Source: Planctomycetales bacterium (GTDB taxonomy: Bacteria; Planctomycetota; JAKEIC01). Taken from it: a stretch of DNA of 43,317 nucleotides. Positions 16,701 through 24,637 of this stretch are shown one piece after another (position 1 is the stretch's first letter; each line of letters begins with the position of its first letter). The notes beneath the pieces are model-generated. The model worked only from the letters and a program-made list of their open reading frames with translations. It made no database searches and was not told the DNA's origin. The stretch is from positions 1-43,317 of the forward strand of contig JAKEIC010000155.1 in the NCBI GenBank assembly GCA_022614695.1, read 5' to 3'. The position numbers were made by a program, and so were the translations under genes.

Positions 16701-17984
16701 CTACCCGAACCAGGCCTTGAGACGCTCGCGCTCGAACTCGACCTTCTTCGCGTAGCCCTCCGGCGTCGGCGCGAGGAACTCCACCTTGGGCTCGCCCTCG
16801 GCGAAGAACTCGCCCTGGACCGCGGCGGCCTGGCCGGCGCCGTGCTCGACGAAGCAGTAGCCTCGGCCGTCGAACGGCGTGGGCGCGGCCTTCCCGAGGA
16901 TCTCGGCGGCGATCCCGGCCGCGACCGCCTTCCCCTCGAGCTCGGCGAAGATCCCGGCCTTCGGGAGCGACATCTTGTTCGCGAGGGGGATGTCGGTGAC
17001 GTCCCCGATGGCGTAGACGCCGGCCGGGCCCGCGCGGAGGGTCCCGCGGTCCACGGCGACCCACTCCCCCGCCCCTGTGAGGCCGCTCGCCTTCACGACC
17101 GCGGGCGGGCGGTGGGGGGGGACGATCGCCAGCACGTCGGCCTCGAGCGTCCCGTCCTCGAAGACCGCGCGGCTCCCGTCGAGCTTCACGAGCTTCTTCT
17201 TCGCCTCGAATGCGATCCCCTTCGCCTGGAGACGCCCCTCGAACTCGTCGCAGCGCTTCCGGCCGAGCACCGGGAGCGACATGGGCTGCACCGTGAAGGT
17301 CCGGATCTCGATCGCGTCCCGGACCCCGCGCTTCCGGAACGCCTCGTCGAGGAGCATCGCGCACTCGTACGGGGCGGGCGGGCACTTGTAGGGGACCCCG
17401 GCCACGCCGATCACGACGCGTCCCCGCGAGAGAGAGGCGACGCGCGCCCCGAGCTTCTCGGACTGCTCCGGGTCGTAGAGGTTGAACGCGGCCTCCGAGA
17501 ACCCCGGCACGAGGTCGGGGCGGGGCTCGGCCCCGAGGGCCACGACCAGGAAGTCGTACGGGAGGTCGCCCGCCTCCGTCCGGACCGCGCGCGCCCCGGT
17601 GTCCACCGCCGTGACCGCCGCCTCGCGCACGTCCACGCCTCGCGCCCGGAGCGCCGCGAGCGGCCTCTCCCCGTCCGCCCGGTTCCCCACCCCGGCGACG
17701 ATCCAGAGCTTCCGGAGGCCCATCAGGAACCTGGGCTTGCGGTCCACGAGCGTGATCGCCGCCCGGTCGGCGGCCACCGCCTTCCGGAGCTCCAACGCCG
17801 CCGTGATCCCGCCGAATCCCCCCCCGAGGATGACGACCGACTTCGCGGCCGGGCGGGGCTTGGGCGCCTTCCGGGCGGGACGGGGCCCGGCGCTCGCCTC
17901 GCGCGCCAGCGCCCCCGGCACCAGCCCCCCGACGATCCCTGCCCCGACCCCCCCGACCACCTGGAGAAGCCGCCTGCGGTCCAT
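16701..17984 (-). CDS. Tat-exported sulfide:quinone oxidoreductase-like flavoprotein
   Basis: A 427-aa FAD disulfide-oxidoreductase-family protein. It begins DRRRLLQVVGGVGAG, a twin-arginine signal, so it is probably exported folded with its FAD. The dinucleotide fold VVILGGGFGGITAAL lies at about 50-64, and the second ATP-binding-type motif YAIGDVTDIPLANKMSLPKAG near residue 320 binds FAD. The segment PYKCPPAPYEC (C201, C208) is typical of the SQR/FccB flavocytochrome family, where cysteines and FAD oxidise sulfide. The natural substrate is not proven. ATG 17984 has GGAGGGACC just upstream and is preferred; ATG 18020, which overlaps the previous stop as ATGA, is the alternative. Confidence 0.85.
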   Translation of the reverse strand: MDRRRLLQVVGGVGAGIVGGLVPGALAREASAGPRPARKAPKPRPAAKSVVILGGGFGGITAALELRKAVAADRAAITLVDRKPRFLMGLRKLWIVAGVGNRADGERPLAALRARGVDVREAAVTAVDTGARAVRTEAGDLPYDFLVVALGAEPRPDLVPGFSEAAFNLYDPEQSEKLGARVASLSRGRVVIGVAGVPYKCPPAPYECAMLLDEAFRKRGVRDAIEIRTFTVQPMSLPVLGRKRCDEFEGRLQAKGIAFEAKKKLVKLDGSRAVFEDGTLEADVLAIVPPHRPPAVVKASGLTGAGEWVAVDRGTLRAGPAGVYAIGDVTDIPLANKMSLPKAGIFAELEGKAVAAGIAAEILGKAAPTPFDGRGYCFVEHGAGQAAAVQGEFFAEGEPKVEFLAPTPEGYAKKVEFERERLKAWFG

Positions 17985-18016
17985 CGGTCCCTCCGTCCTC
18001 TCGCCTGCGAACCTCG

Positions 18017-18427
18017 TCATCGGCCCGACGGCGGTCCCGCGAACGCGAGCACGGGCCTCCACCGCCCCTCCGCGAACGCGAGCGCCACGAGGGCCGGGAA
18101 CTCCGCCTCGCCCCCCGGCCCCCGCGCGAGGAACCGGCACCGCGCGAGCGCGAACGCCGGGCCCGTGAACTCGACCCGGTTCTCGGTCGCGACGACCGTG
18201 GCCGGCTCGCCCACCCGCCGGCGGACCTCCGTCCCGATCCCGTCGCCCGCGGGGAGCACCCGGGCCTCGCCCGCCCCCTCGACCACCTCGGTCCAGCCGC
18301 CCCGGCGGCCCGCCGCCCAGGCGCCCGTGACCTCCTCGAGCCCCCGGCCCACCTCCCGCAGGCTCCGCGCGGCGCGGCTCTCCTTCCGGCATCCGTCCGA
18401 GGAGAGCGCGGGATCGTCCAGGTCCAT
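18017..18427 (-). CDS. small SnoaL/NTF2-like hypothetical protein
   Basis: A 136-aa soluble protein with no signal peptide or membrane segment. The helix-rich first half (SLREVGRGLEEVTGAW) and the sheet-like second half (ENRVEFTGPAFALARCRFLA, FPALVALAFAEGRWRPVLAF) resemble the NTF2/SnoaL cone fold, often a small hydrolase/isomerase or a binding pocket. This placement is weak. Its stop overlaps an ATG of the following flavoprotein frame, so the two are probably co-expressed. A TAGAAT lies 7 bases before its ATG. Confidence 0.6.
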   Translation of the reverse strand: MDLDDPALSSDGCRKESRAARSLREVGRGLEEVTGAWAAGRRGGWTEVVEGAGEARVLPAGDGIGTEVRRRVGEPATVVATENRVEFTGPAFALARCRFLARGPGGEAEFPALVALAFAEGRWRPVLAFAGPPSGR

Positions 18428-18434
18428 CGGGGGG

Positions 18435-18440
18435 ATTCTA
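18435..18440 (-). promoter_or_regulatory. possible -10 element giving a near-leaderless transcript
   Basis: TAGAAT on the minus strand, ending 7 bases before the ATG at 18427, in the short gap after the reductase gene. Transcription would start close to the start codon. Confidence 0.35.
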
Positions 18441-18458
18441 GCCCGCGCCTCGTCGCCG

Positions 18459-19811
18459 CTACTGGAGATCCGGCGGCGTGACCTTCCGGATCCACCCCTG
18501 GTAGTCGCCGTACCCGATCTTCCCCTGACGCTCACGGACCCGCGCCAGGATCCTCTCCACCTGCGCCGCCGGGAGCGGCGGCTTCTTCGCGACGTGGGCC
18601 AGGACCGCCGCGGCGGCGGCCTGGCCGCGCGCCTCGGCCGCCGGCGCGAGCGACCCGGCCGGGATCTCGCCGTCGAGGCCCAGGTACGCCCGCGCGACGT
18701 GCTCGGCGATCTGCCGGCCGTGGTCCATCGAGACCCGGATGTTGCCCTTCCCCGTGATCACGTTCCCGAGGCCGAAGACGCCGGGGACCGGCAGGTACTC
18801 GCCCGTGTCCTCGCTCCCGAACGCGTACAGCTCCCCCTTCATGTCCACCTGCGGGATCGGCTCGGGGATGGAGCCGATGGAGGAGACGACGAGCGGCCCG
18901 CGGACCTCCACGGGCGGGCCCGGGGCGTCCACGAGCTTCCCCTCCTTCATCTCGGTCCGCTTGAACCGGAGCCCGACGCAGCGGTCCCCCTCGACGAGCA
19001 GGCCGAGGGGGGCGTGCAGGGGCTGGAACTTGAAGCCGAACTTCGTGGCGAGGTTCCCGAGGATCTTCTCGCGGACGGTCTCCCGCTTCGCGCGCTCCTC
19101 GGGGGTCGCGTCCCTGGGGATCTCGGCGATGGGCATGTCCTTCGCGCGCCGCCGGTAGTAGAGCGTGCACGGGACGACGCCGAGTTGCTCCAGCGTGAGC
19201 CCGAGCCCCTGGAGCGTCTTCGGGACGCCGTTCCGCTCGAGGTCGTGCATCTCGACGTGGTGGCCGCGCGCGGCGAGCCCCCGCAGGACCGTCTCGATCA
19301 TGCAGATCTTCACGACGTCGAAGCTCGCGAGCCCGCCGCCCACGACGATGGTGCCGGGGGGGATCTCGTAGCGCACGCCCGAGTAGCCCTTCTCCGGGTA
19401 GTGGTTGAACCAGTAGACGAGCGAGTTCTGGTAGACGAGCCCCTTCCCGACGTACTTCTCCGCCTCGGGGACCGGCAGCGGCCGGTCTCGCCACGCGCCG
19501 TTCGCCAGCAGCACCGCGGACAGGCCCCAGTTCTTCGCGAGGTCCAGGAACTCCACGTCGCGCCCGATCTTCGTGCGCGGGAGGAAATGCACCCCGGGCT
19601 TGGTGAGCTTCTGCCCGATCTTCTCGTACTCCTCCCCGCGCTGCTTCTTGTGCCAGCGGGGGAGCCCGTCCTCGATCTTCCCGTACGGCCGGTCGTTCAT
19701 CTCGATCACCACGACGACGCAGCCCCGGTCCGCGAGGACCGAGGCGGCCTCCGCCCCCGACGTGGCAGCCCCGACGATCGCGACGACGTGCTTCGCTCCG
19801 GTGTCCGTCAC
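18459..19811 (-). CDS. FAD-dependent NADP oxidoreductase, ferredoxin/adrenodoxin reductase-like
   Basis: A 450-aa cytoplasmic flavoprotein. The N-terminal FAD fold is VVAIVGAATSGAEAASVLADRG (about 9-30), with the usual third glycine replaced. A second NAD(P) fold is GTIVVGGGLASFDVVKICM (about 158-176), and the C-terminal part has VPGVFGLGNVITGKGNIRVSMDHG, like the end of adrenodoxin-type ferredoxin-NADP reductases and glutamate synthase small subunits. It probably shuttles electrons between NAD(P)H and a small iron-sulfur protein or quinone, partner unknown. The start is GTG at 19811; its ribosome site TAGGAGG overlaps the TAG of the full-length parvulin frame, so the two are translationally coupled. 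Confidence 0.82.
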   Translation of the reverse strand: MTDTGAKHVVAIVGAATSGAEAASVLADRGCVVVVIEMNDRPYGKIEDGLPRWHKKQRGEEYEKIGQKLTKPGVHFLPRTKIGRDVEFLDLAKNWGLSAVLLANGAWRDRPLPVPEAEKYVGKGLVYQNSLVYWFNHYPEKGYSGVRYEIPPGTIVVGGGLASFDVVKICMIETVLRGLAARGHHVEMHDLERNGVPKTLQGLGLTLEQLGVVPCTLYYRRRAKDMPIAEIPRDATPEERAKRETVREKILGNLATKFGFKFQPLHAPLGLLVEGDRCVGLRFKRTEMKEGKLVDAPGPPVEVRGPLVVSSIGSIPEPIPQVDMKGELYAFGSEDTGEYLPVPGVFGLGNVITGKGNIRVSMDHGRQIAEHVARAYLGLDGEIPAGSLAPAAEARGQAAAAAVLAHVAKKPPLPAAQVERILARVRERQGKIGYGDYQGWIRKVTPPDLQ

Positions 19812-19832
19812 GGGAGGGTCCTCCTACTCCGT

Positions 19833-19857
19833 CCTCTTGATCACGTGGAACCCGAAC
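19833..19857. repeat. 25-base direct repeat, copy 1
   Basis: CCTCTTGATCACGTGGAACC followed by CGAAC, identical to 20166-20190. It encodes FGFHVIKR at the end of the second parvulin domain. The copies are 333 bases (111 codons) apart, in frame. Confidence 0.9.
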
Positions 19858-20165
19858 TGCGACTCGACGACGTCCGACACGTCGCCCACTTGGAGCGCGA
19901 GGGCCGCCTCCGCGAACGGCGCCACCCACGTTCCCCGGCCGCCCGGGCCGAGGTCGCCCCCCTGGGGGGCGCTCCCTCAGGTCGAGTTCTGCCGTGCGAG
20001 CATCGCGAAGTCCTCCCCCTTCCGCGCCCGGTCTCGGAGGATCCCCGCGATATTCCGGGCCTCGTCCTTGGTCCTCTGGACGTTCCCCGGGGCGTTGGCC
20101 AGGCCCGCCCACGGGATCAGGATGTGGGAGGCCCGGACCTGCGGCGGCGGCGGCGCGAGCGGCAG

Positions 20166-20190
20166 CCTCTTGATCACGTGGAACCCGAAC
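20166..20190. repeat. 25-base direct repeat, copy 2
   Basis: Second copy of the 25-base repeat, encoding FGFHVIKR at the end of the first parvulin domain. Recombination between the copies would remove exactly one domain in frame. Confidence 0.9.
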
Positions 20191-20753
20191 GGGCTCGCCT
20201 GAGGGTCGTACGGGGCCAGTCCGATGCCGCCCTCCGGGAGCTTGAAGCCGACATCGCCGAACGCGGGGACCATGCCCTGGCGCGGGTGCTCGCCCGGGGC
20301 CCGGGGCGAGATCCCGCGGTTCGACATGGTGTAGGGGCCCCCCGGCGGGGGATCGTCGCTGTGCTTCCGCTTGAGAGCCTCCCAGTCCTCGCCCCGACGG
20401 GCCCGTTCGAGCACGTCCTGGGCGGCGCTCCGGGCCTCCTCGGGGGTGCGACTGCAGTTCGGGAGGCGGCCCCTCACGCCGATCAGGATGTGGTCCACCG
20501 TGACGTAGTCGGGCTCCTTCCCCGGAGCCGGCTCCGCCGCGGGGGGCGGGGCGGGGGAGGGTGCGCCGGCGGCGGAGCCGGGCGTCCCGGCCGCCCCCGG
20601 GTTGGCGGGCGGGCTCCCGCCCCCTCCGCAGCCGAGGATCGCGATCGCGGCCATCGCCGCCGCACGGAATTCCCAGCCCCTCGTCATCGGTGCTCCTTTC
20701 GGTCGGCCCGCCGTCTCCCCCTCGGGCGCTTCGCGAGGCGGGCGCGAATCGCC

Positions 20754-20826
20754 TGGGCGATGCCGGATTCGAACCGGCGACCTCCTGCGTGTAAGGCAGG
20801 CGCTCTAGCCTCTGAGCTACTCGCCC
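20754..20826 (-). tRNA. tRNA-Val (anticodon UAC)
   Basis: Reverse complement folds as a 73-base tRNA: acceptor GGGCGAG...TCGCCC-A, D-arm GCTC...GAGC, anticodon stem CCTGC/GCAGG around CTTACAC with anticodon TAC, variable AGGTC, T-arm GCCGG TTCGAAT CCGGC. The seventh acceptor pair is mismatched. CCA is not encoded. Confidence 0.95.
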
Positions 20827-20838
20827 GCAGGGGGCGGG

Positions 20839-20871
20839 AGTATAGGAGCCCCGCGGACCCGGCGCTATACT
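20839..20871. promoter_or_regulatory. divergent -10 elements for tRNA-Val and the DUF885 gene
   Basis: TATACT on the minus strand (20839-20844) lies 12 bases before the tRNA-Val 5' end. TATACT on the plus strand (20866-20871) lies 25 bases before the GTG at 20897. The two identical hexamers point in opposite directions in a 70-base gap. Confidence 0.5.
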
Positions 20872-20896
20872 CCGCGCCCTCCGAGGAGGGGGACTC

Positions 20897-22672
20897 GTGC
20901 GACGGACGAGGATGGCCGCCGCCGCGCTCGCTCTCCTCGGATGCCAGAGCGCGCCCGTGACGAGGTCCGAGCCTCCCGCCACGCCTGCCGCCGCGCTCGC
21001 GCGCCTGGCGGACGACTACTGGGAATGGCGGATGCGGGAGTTCCCGACCTCCGCCACCCGCAACGGCGACCACCGCTACGACGACCGGCTCACGGACGTG
21101 GGGCCCGAGGCCCGCGCCGCGCGGGGCCGGGACCTTCGCGCGTTTCGCGAGAGGCTCGCGGCGCTCCCGGCCGACCGGCTCTCCGAGCCCGACCGGGTGA
21201 CGGCCGACGTGCTCAAGGTCACCCTCGACCTCGAGATCGAGGAGCCCGACCATGGCTTCTGGCAGTGGAACGTGGACCAGATGTTCGGGCCTCAGGTCTC
21301 GTTCTTCCAGCTCCTCACGTTCCACCCGACCGGGACCGAACAGGACCTCGAGAACCTCGCGGCGCGGCTCGAGGCGTTCCCGCGCCACCTGGACCAGTAC
21401 CGGCGAAACCTCGCCGAGGGGCTCCGCGAGAAGCGGGTCCCGCCGCGGGTGGCCGTCGAGCGGGTGATCGCGCAGATCCGCCGCCACGTCGAGCGGGGGG
21501 CCGACAAGTCGCCGCTGGCCGAGGCGCTCGCGCGGATCCCGGCCGAGACGCCGGCGGCGCGGCGCGAGGCGCTCGCCGCGCGCCTCAGGTCCGGGCTCGC
21601 CGGGTGCGTCCTCCCGGCGCTCTCCCGGCTCGGGGACTTCCTCGAGAGGGAGCTGCTCCCCGTGTCCCGCACCGAGCCGGGCGTCTGCCACATCCCCGGC
21701 GGGCGCGAGGCCTACGCCTTCCGGATCCGCCAGCACACGCGGGACGGGCTCACGGCGGAGGAGCTCCACCGCGTCGGGCTGGAGGAGGTGGCCTCGATCC
21801 GCAAGGAGATGGAGACAATCGCGGCCCGCGCGGAGCGTCCCGGCGACCTCAACGGCTACCTCGAGTTCGTCGAGAAGGACCCGCGGAACTTCTACGCGAC
21901 CCGCGAGGAGGTGCTCGACGACGCCCGCCGGCTCCTGGAGGAGGCGACGGCGAAGCTCCCGAGGTTCTTCGGGAAGCTCCCGAAGACCCCCTGCGTCGTG
22001 AAGCCGATCGAGGAGTACCGGGAGAGGGACGCGGTCGCGGCCTTCTACGAGGGGCCCCCGGAGGACCTCTCGCGGCCGGGCGTCTACTGGTCGAACACGT
22101 ACGAGCCCGGGACCCGCTCGCGCTACAACATGACGGCCCTCACGGTCCACGAGGCCGTCCCCGGTCACCACCTCCAGATCGCCCTCGCGACGGAGTCGAA
22201 GGGCCTCCCGGCCTTCCGCCGGCACGGCGGCTTCACCGCCTACGTCGAGGGCTGGGCCCTCTACACGGAGCGGCTCGCCGACGAGATGGGGATGTACAGG
22301 ACGGACCTGGAGCGCCTCGGCATGCTCACCTACCAGGCCTGGCGGGCGACGAGGCTCGTCGTGGACACGGGGCTCCACGCCAAGGGCTGGAGCCGCGACC
22401 AGGCGCTCGCCGTGATGAAGGAGAACCTCGCCATCTCCGAGCCCGAGATCGTGAACGAGGTGGACCGCTACATCATCTGGCCCGGCCAGGCTCTCGCCTA
22501 CAAGGTCGGCCAGCGCGAGATCCAGGCCCTCCGGGCCGAGGCCGAGAAGGCGCTCGGGGGAAAGTTCGACCTCCGGGCCTTCCACGACACGGTCCTCGCG
22601 AACGGCGCGATCCCGCTCGAGACGCTGCGAGGCGCGGTCCGGCGGTGGATCGAGTCGCGGCAACGGAGCTAG
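20897..22672 (+). CDS. DUF885 lipoprotein, predicted zinc peptidase
   Basis: A 591-aa protein with a lipoprotein signal (MRRTRMAAAALALLGC, C16), so it is anchored in the envelope. It shows the DUF885 hallmarks: TALTVHEAVPGHHLQ with the zinc-type motif HEAVPGHH (418-425) and the downstream FTAYVEGWALYTERLADEMG, whose glutamate is the likely third ligand. Length and the Pro/Asp-rich N-terminal DDYWEWRMREFPTSAT match the family. DUF885 members are thought to be carboxypeptidase-like metallopeptidases; the substrate is unknown. GTG 20897 is preceded by GAGGAGGGGG. ATG 20912 is an alternative but would shorten the signal. The dehydrogenase gene follows after 5 bases. Confidence 0.9.
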   Translation: MRRTRMAAAALALLGCQSAPVTRSEPPATPAAALARLADDYWEWRMREFPTSATRNGDHRYDDRLTDVGPEARAARGRDLRAFRERLAALPADRLSEPDRVTADVLKVTLDLEIEEPDHGFWQWNVDQMFGPQVSFFQLLTFHPTGTEQDLENLAARLEAFPRHLDQYRRNLAEGLREKRVPPRVAVERVIAQIRRHVERGADKSPLAEALARIPAETPAARREALAARLRSGLAGCVLPALSRLGDFLERELLPVSRTEPGVCHIPGGREAYAFRIRQHTRDGLTAEELHRVGLEEVASIRKEMETIAARAERPGDLNGYLEFVEKDPRNFYATREEVLDDARRLLEEATAKLPRFFGKLPKTPCVVKPIEEYRERDAVAAFYEGPPEDLSRPGVYWSNTYEPGTRSRYNMTALTVHEAVPGHHLQIALATESKGLPAFRRHGGFTAYVEGWALYTERLADEMGMYRTDLERLGMLTYQAWRATRLVVDTGLHAKGWSRDQALAVMKENLAISEPEIVNEVDRYIIWPGQALAYKVGQREIQALRAEAEKALGGKFDLRAFHDTVLANGAIPLETLRGAVRRWIESRQRS

Positions 22673-22677
22673 GCTGC

Positions 22678-23535
22678 GTGCCCGACGTGAAGGCGGTCGC
22701 CGTCCTCGGGGCGGGCACGATGGGGCACGGGATCGCCCAGGTCGCGGCGGCGGCCGGGTTCCGGGTCGTGCTCCGCGACATCTCCCGCGAGTTCGTCGAG
22801 AAGGGGCTCGCCGGACTGCGGAAGAACCTGGACGCCGGCGTGGAGAAGGGGAAGGTGACCGCGGCCGACCGCGAGAAGACCCTCGCGAACGTGCGGGGCG
22901 TCGTGGACCTCGCCGAGGCCGTCCGCGAGGCGGACCTCGTGATCGAGGCGATCCCGGAGGACCTGGAGCTGAAGCGCCGGACGTTCGCCGAGGCGGACCG
23001 GATCGCCCCCGCCCACTCCGTGCTCGCGACGAACACGTCGTCCCTCCCGGTCTCCGCCATCGCCGAGGCGACCCGCCGCCCCGAGCGGGTCGTCGGGATG
23101 CACTTCTTCAACCCGCCGCACCTGATGAAGCTCCTCGAGATCGTGCGGGGCCAGAAGACTTCGGAGGCGACCGTGACCGTCGCCCGGGAAGCGGGCCGCC
23201 GCATGGGGAAGGAGTGCATCCTCGTCACCGACACGCCCGGCTTTGCCTCGAGCCGGCTCGGCCTCGCGCTCGGCCTCGAGGCCATGCGGATGCTCGAGGC
23301 GGGCGTCGCCTCGGCCGAGGACATAGACGCCGCCATGACCCTCGGCTACAACCACCCGGTCGGGCCGCTCAAGCTCACGGACCAAGTCGGCCTCGACGTC
23401 CGGCTCGCCATCGCCGAGCACCTCGCGAAGACTCTCGGCGACCGCTTCCGGCCGCCCGAGGTCCTCCGGAAGATGGTCGCCGAAGGAAAGCTCGGGAAGA
23501 AGAGCGGCCAGGGGTTCTACAAGTGGGCGCCATAG
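22678..23535 (+). CDS. 3-hydroxyacyl-CoA (3-hydroxybutyryl-CoA) dehydrogenase
   Basis: A 285-aa single-function enzyme oxidising or reducing 3-hydroxyacyl-CoA with NAD(P) in beta-oxidation or butyrate-type metabolism. The Rossmann motif is VAVLGAGTMGHGIAQVAAAAG, the catalytic Ser/His/Glu region reads ATNTSSLPVSAIAEA and MHFFNPPHLMKLLEIV, and the C-terminal helix domain has TLGYNHPVGPLKLTDQVGLD and GKKSGQGFYKW. All are standard for the 3HCDH family. It begins at GTG (22678). No acyl-CoA dehydrogenase, hydratase or thiolase is nearby, so the pathway cannot be assigned from context. It overlaps the amidohydrolase by 13 bases. Confidence 0.94.
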   Translation: MPDVKAVAVLGAGTMGHGIAQVAAAAGFRVVLRDISREFVEKGLAGLRKNLDAGVEKGKVTAADREKTLANVRGVVDLAEAVREADLVIEAIPEDLELKRRTFAEADRIAPAHSVLATNTSSLPVSAIAEATRRPERVVGMHFFNPPHLMKLLEIVRGQKTSEATVTVAREAGRRMGKECILVTDTPGFASSRLGLALGLEAMRMLEAGVASAEDIDAAMTLGYNHPVGPLKLTDQVGLDVRLAIAEHLAKTLGDRFRPPEVLRKMVAEGKLGKKSGQGFYKWAP

Positions 23536-24371
23536 ACGCCCACGTCCACGTCCAGCCCTGGCGGATGGTGAAGCCCGACCGCCTCGCCCTCATGACGCGC
23601 GGGCGGACGGACCTCGAGCGGGTGAAGCGCTGCATGGACGAGCCGGCCGAGTTCCTGCGGCTCCTCGACGAGGCCGGCGTCGAGGCGGCGGTCCTGGTCA
23701 ACTACGTCGCCCCCGAGGTGATGGGGTTCATCCCCGAGGTGAACGAGTGGATCGCGGGCTACTGCCGGGCCGATCCGCGGCGCCTCGTCCCGATGGGCTC
23801 CGTGCACCCGCTCCACCAGCCGGAACCCGGCCGGGAGGTCGAGCGGCTGGCCGCGCTCGGGATCCGGGCCCTGAAGGTCCACCCTCCCCACCAGCTCTTC
23901 GCGCCGAACGCCTACCGGACCGGCGAGCTGCCGGCGCTCGGCGAGGTCTACGGCGCGGCCGAGCGGCTCGGCCTCCCCGTCATGTTCCACACGGGAACCT
24001 CGATCTTCCCCGGGGCGCGGAACGTCCACGCCGACCCGATGCCCGTGGACGACGTGGCCGTGGACTTCCCGAGGCTCACGATCGTCCTCGCCCATGCCGG
24101 GCGTCCTCTCCACGTCGAGACCGCCGTCTTCCTCGCCCGCCGCCACCCGAACGTGTGGCTCGACATCTCGAGCATCCCCCCGTCGCGGCTTCTCCACTAC
24201 CTCCCGCGGCTCGAGGAGCTTGCCGGGAAGACCCTCTTCGGCACCGACTGGCCCGCCCCCGGGGTGCCCTCGATCCGGGAGAACCTCGAGGCCGTGGCCG
24301 CGCTTCCGCTCGGCGAGGCGGCGAAGGCGAAGCTCCTCCGCGAGAACGCGCGGGCGGTGTACCGGCTCTAG
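23523..24371 (+). CDS. amidohydrolase family 2 (ACMSD-like) metal-dependent hydrolase
   Basis: A 282-aa TIM-barrel hydrolase. The start GTG 23523 overlaps the end of the dehydrogenase gene and is chosen because the metal-binding IDAHVHV (H7, H9) follows at once; the next methionine would remove it. Further ligand regions are visible: ALKVHPPHQLF, PVMFHTGTSIFPG, VLAHAGRPLHVE and FGTDWPAPG. The amidohydrolase-2 family includes decarboxylases such as ACMSD and various hydrolases of cyclic or aromatic acids. The substrate is not evident. Tight coupling to the 3-hydroxyacyl-CoA dehydrogenase hints at one catabolic pathway. Confidence 0.82.
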   Translation: MGAIDAHVHVQPWRMVKPDRLALMTRGRTDLERVKRCMDEPAEFLRLLDEAGVEAAVLVNYVAPEVMGFIPEVNEWIAGYCRADPRRLVPMGSVHPLHQPEPGREVERLAALGIRALKVHPPHQLFAPNAYRTGELPALGEVYGAAERLGLPVMFHTGTSIFPGARNVHADPMPVDDVAVDFPRLTIVLAHAGRPLHVETAVFLARRHPNVWLDISSIPPSRLLHYLPRLEELAGKTLFGTDWPAPGVPSIRENLEAVAALPLGEAAKAKLLRENARAVYRL

Positions 24372-24392
24372 CATCCCAACTCAGGCTCCCCT

Positions 24393-24414
24393 ACCATCCA
24401 GCCGAAGGTTGGAT
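24393..24414 (+). promoter_or_regulatory. hairpin over the ribosome site of the small-protein/nucleotidyltransferase pair
   Basis: ATCCAGCC-GAA-GGTTGGAT (24396-24414) forms an 8-pair stem with one G-U pair and a 3-base loop. It ends one base before the ATG at 24416 and covers the AAGG ribosome site. TACCAT at 24393-24398 could be the -10. Such an inverted repeat could be a protein operator or a translational switch. Confidence 0.45.
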
Positions 24415-24415
24415 C

Positions 24416-24637
24416 ATGAGAAGCCCCGAGCGACTCCGCCGGTATCGCGAGATGACCCCGGCCGAGAAGGCCGAGGAATTCCGGCTGCTCGAGCGGGCGG
24501 CGCGGGTCGTGTGGGACGCCCTCCCCGAGGAGGAGAGGCGGCGGCGGCGGGAGCGGGCACGCGCCGAGCGGGCGGTCACGCACCGGAAGCTGCTCGAGAG
24601 GCTCGGGGCGGCCGATCGCGAAGCGAGCCAGCGATGA
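24416..24637 (+). CDS. small charged protein upstream of a nucleotidyltransferase
   Basis: A 73-aa protein that is almost all charged helix: RLRRYREMTPAEKAEEFRLL then LPEEERRRRRERARAERA. There is no signal peptide, membrane segment or recognised domain. It overlaps the next gene as ATGA (24634-24637), the usual layout of a small regulator or antitoxin with its partner. Short proteins of this kind are often found before AbiEii/MNT-type nucleotidyltransferases, so a partner or neutraliser role is a reasonable inference and no more. A hairpin lies immediately upstream. Confidence 0.65.
   Translation: MRSPERLRRYREMTPAEKAEEFRLLERAARVVWDALPEEERRRRRERARAERAVTHRKLLERLGAADREASQR

Larger units (their letters stand above)
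19824..20687 (-). pseudogene. double-parvulin (PPIC) peptidyl-prolyl isomerase lipoprotein, interrupted by in-frame TGA
   Basis: Reads as a 236-aa lipoprotein (lipobox AILGC, C20) with two parvulin domains in tandem: the first from VTVDHILIG to FGFHVIKRL, the second from VRASHILIPWAG. The second stops at TGA (codon 237, forward 19977-19979) just after FAMLARQNST. The same frame continues for 50 codons with the missing rest of the domain, GSAPQGGDLGPGGRG then VSDVVESQFGFHVIKRTE, ending at TAG 19824-19826. Parvulins catalyse proline isomerisation and chaperone outer-membrane proteins in the periplasm. The TAG overlaps the ribosome site of the next gene, so the operon was built for the full 287-aa protein. 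A nonsense mutation or sequencing error is likeliest; readthrough is possible. AAAGGAG precedes the ATG. Confidence 0.85.

Noticed and set aside
19977-19979. Selenocysteine insertion at the parvulin TGA
   Set aside because: Parvulins have no catalytic cysteine at this site, and no convincing SECIS-like hairpin was seen just downstream; nonsense or error is simpler.
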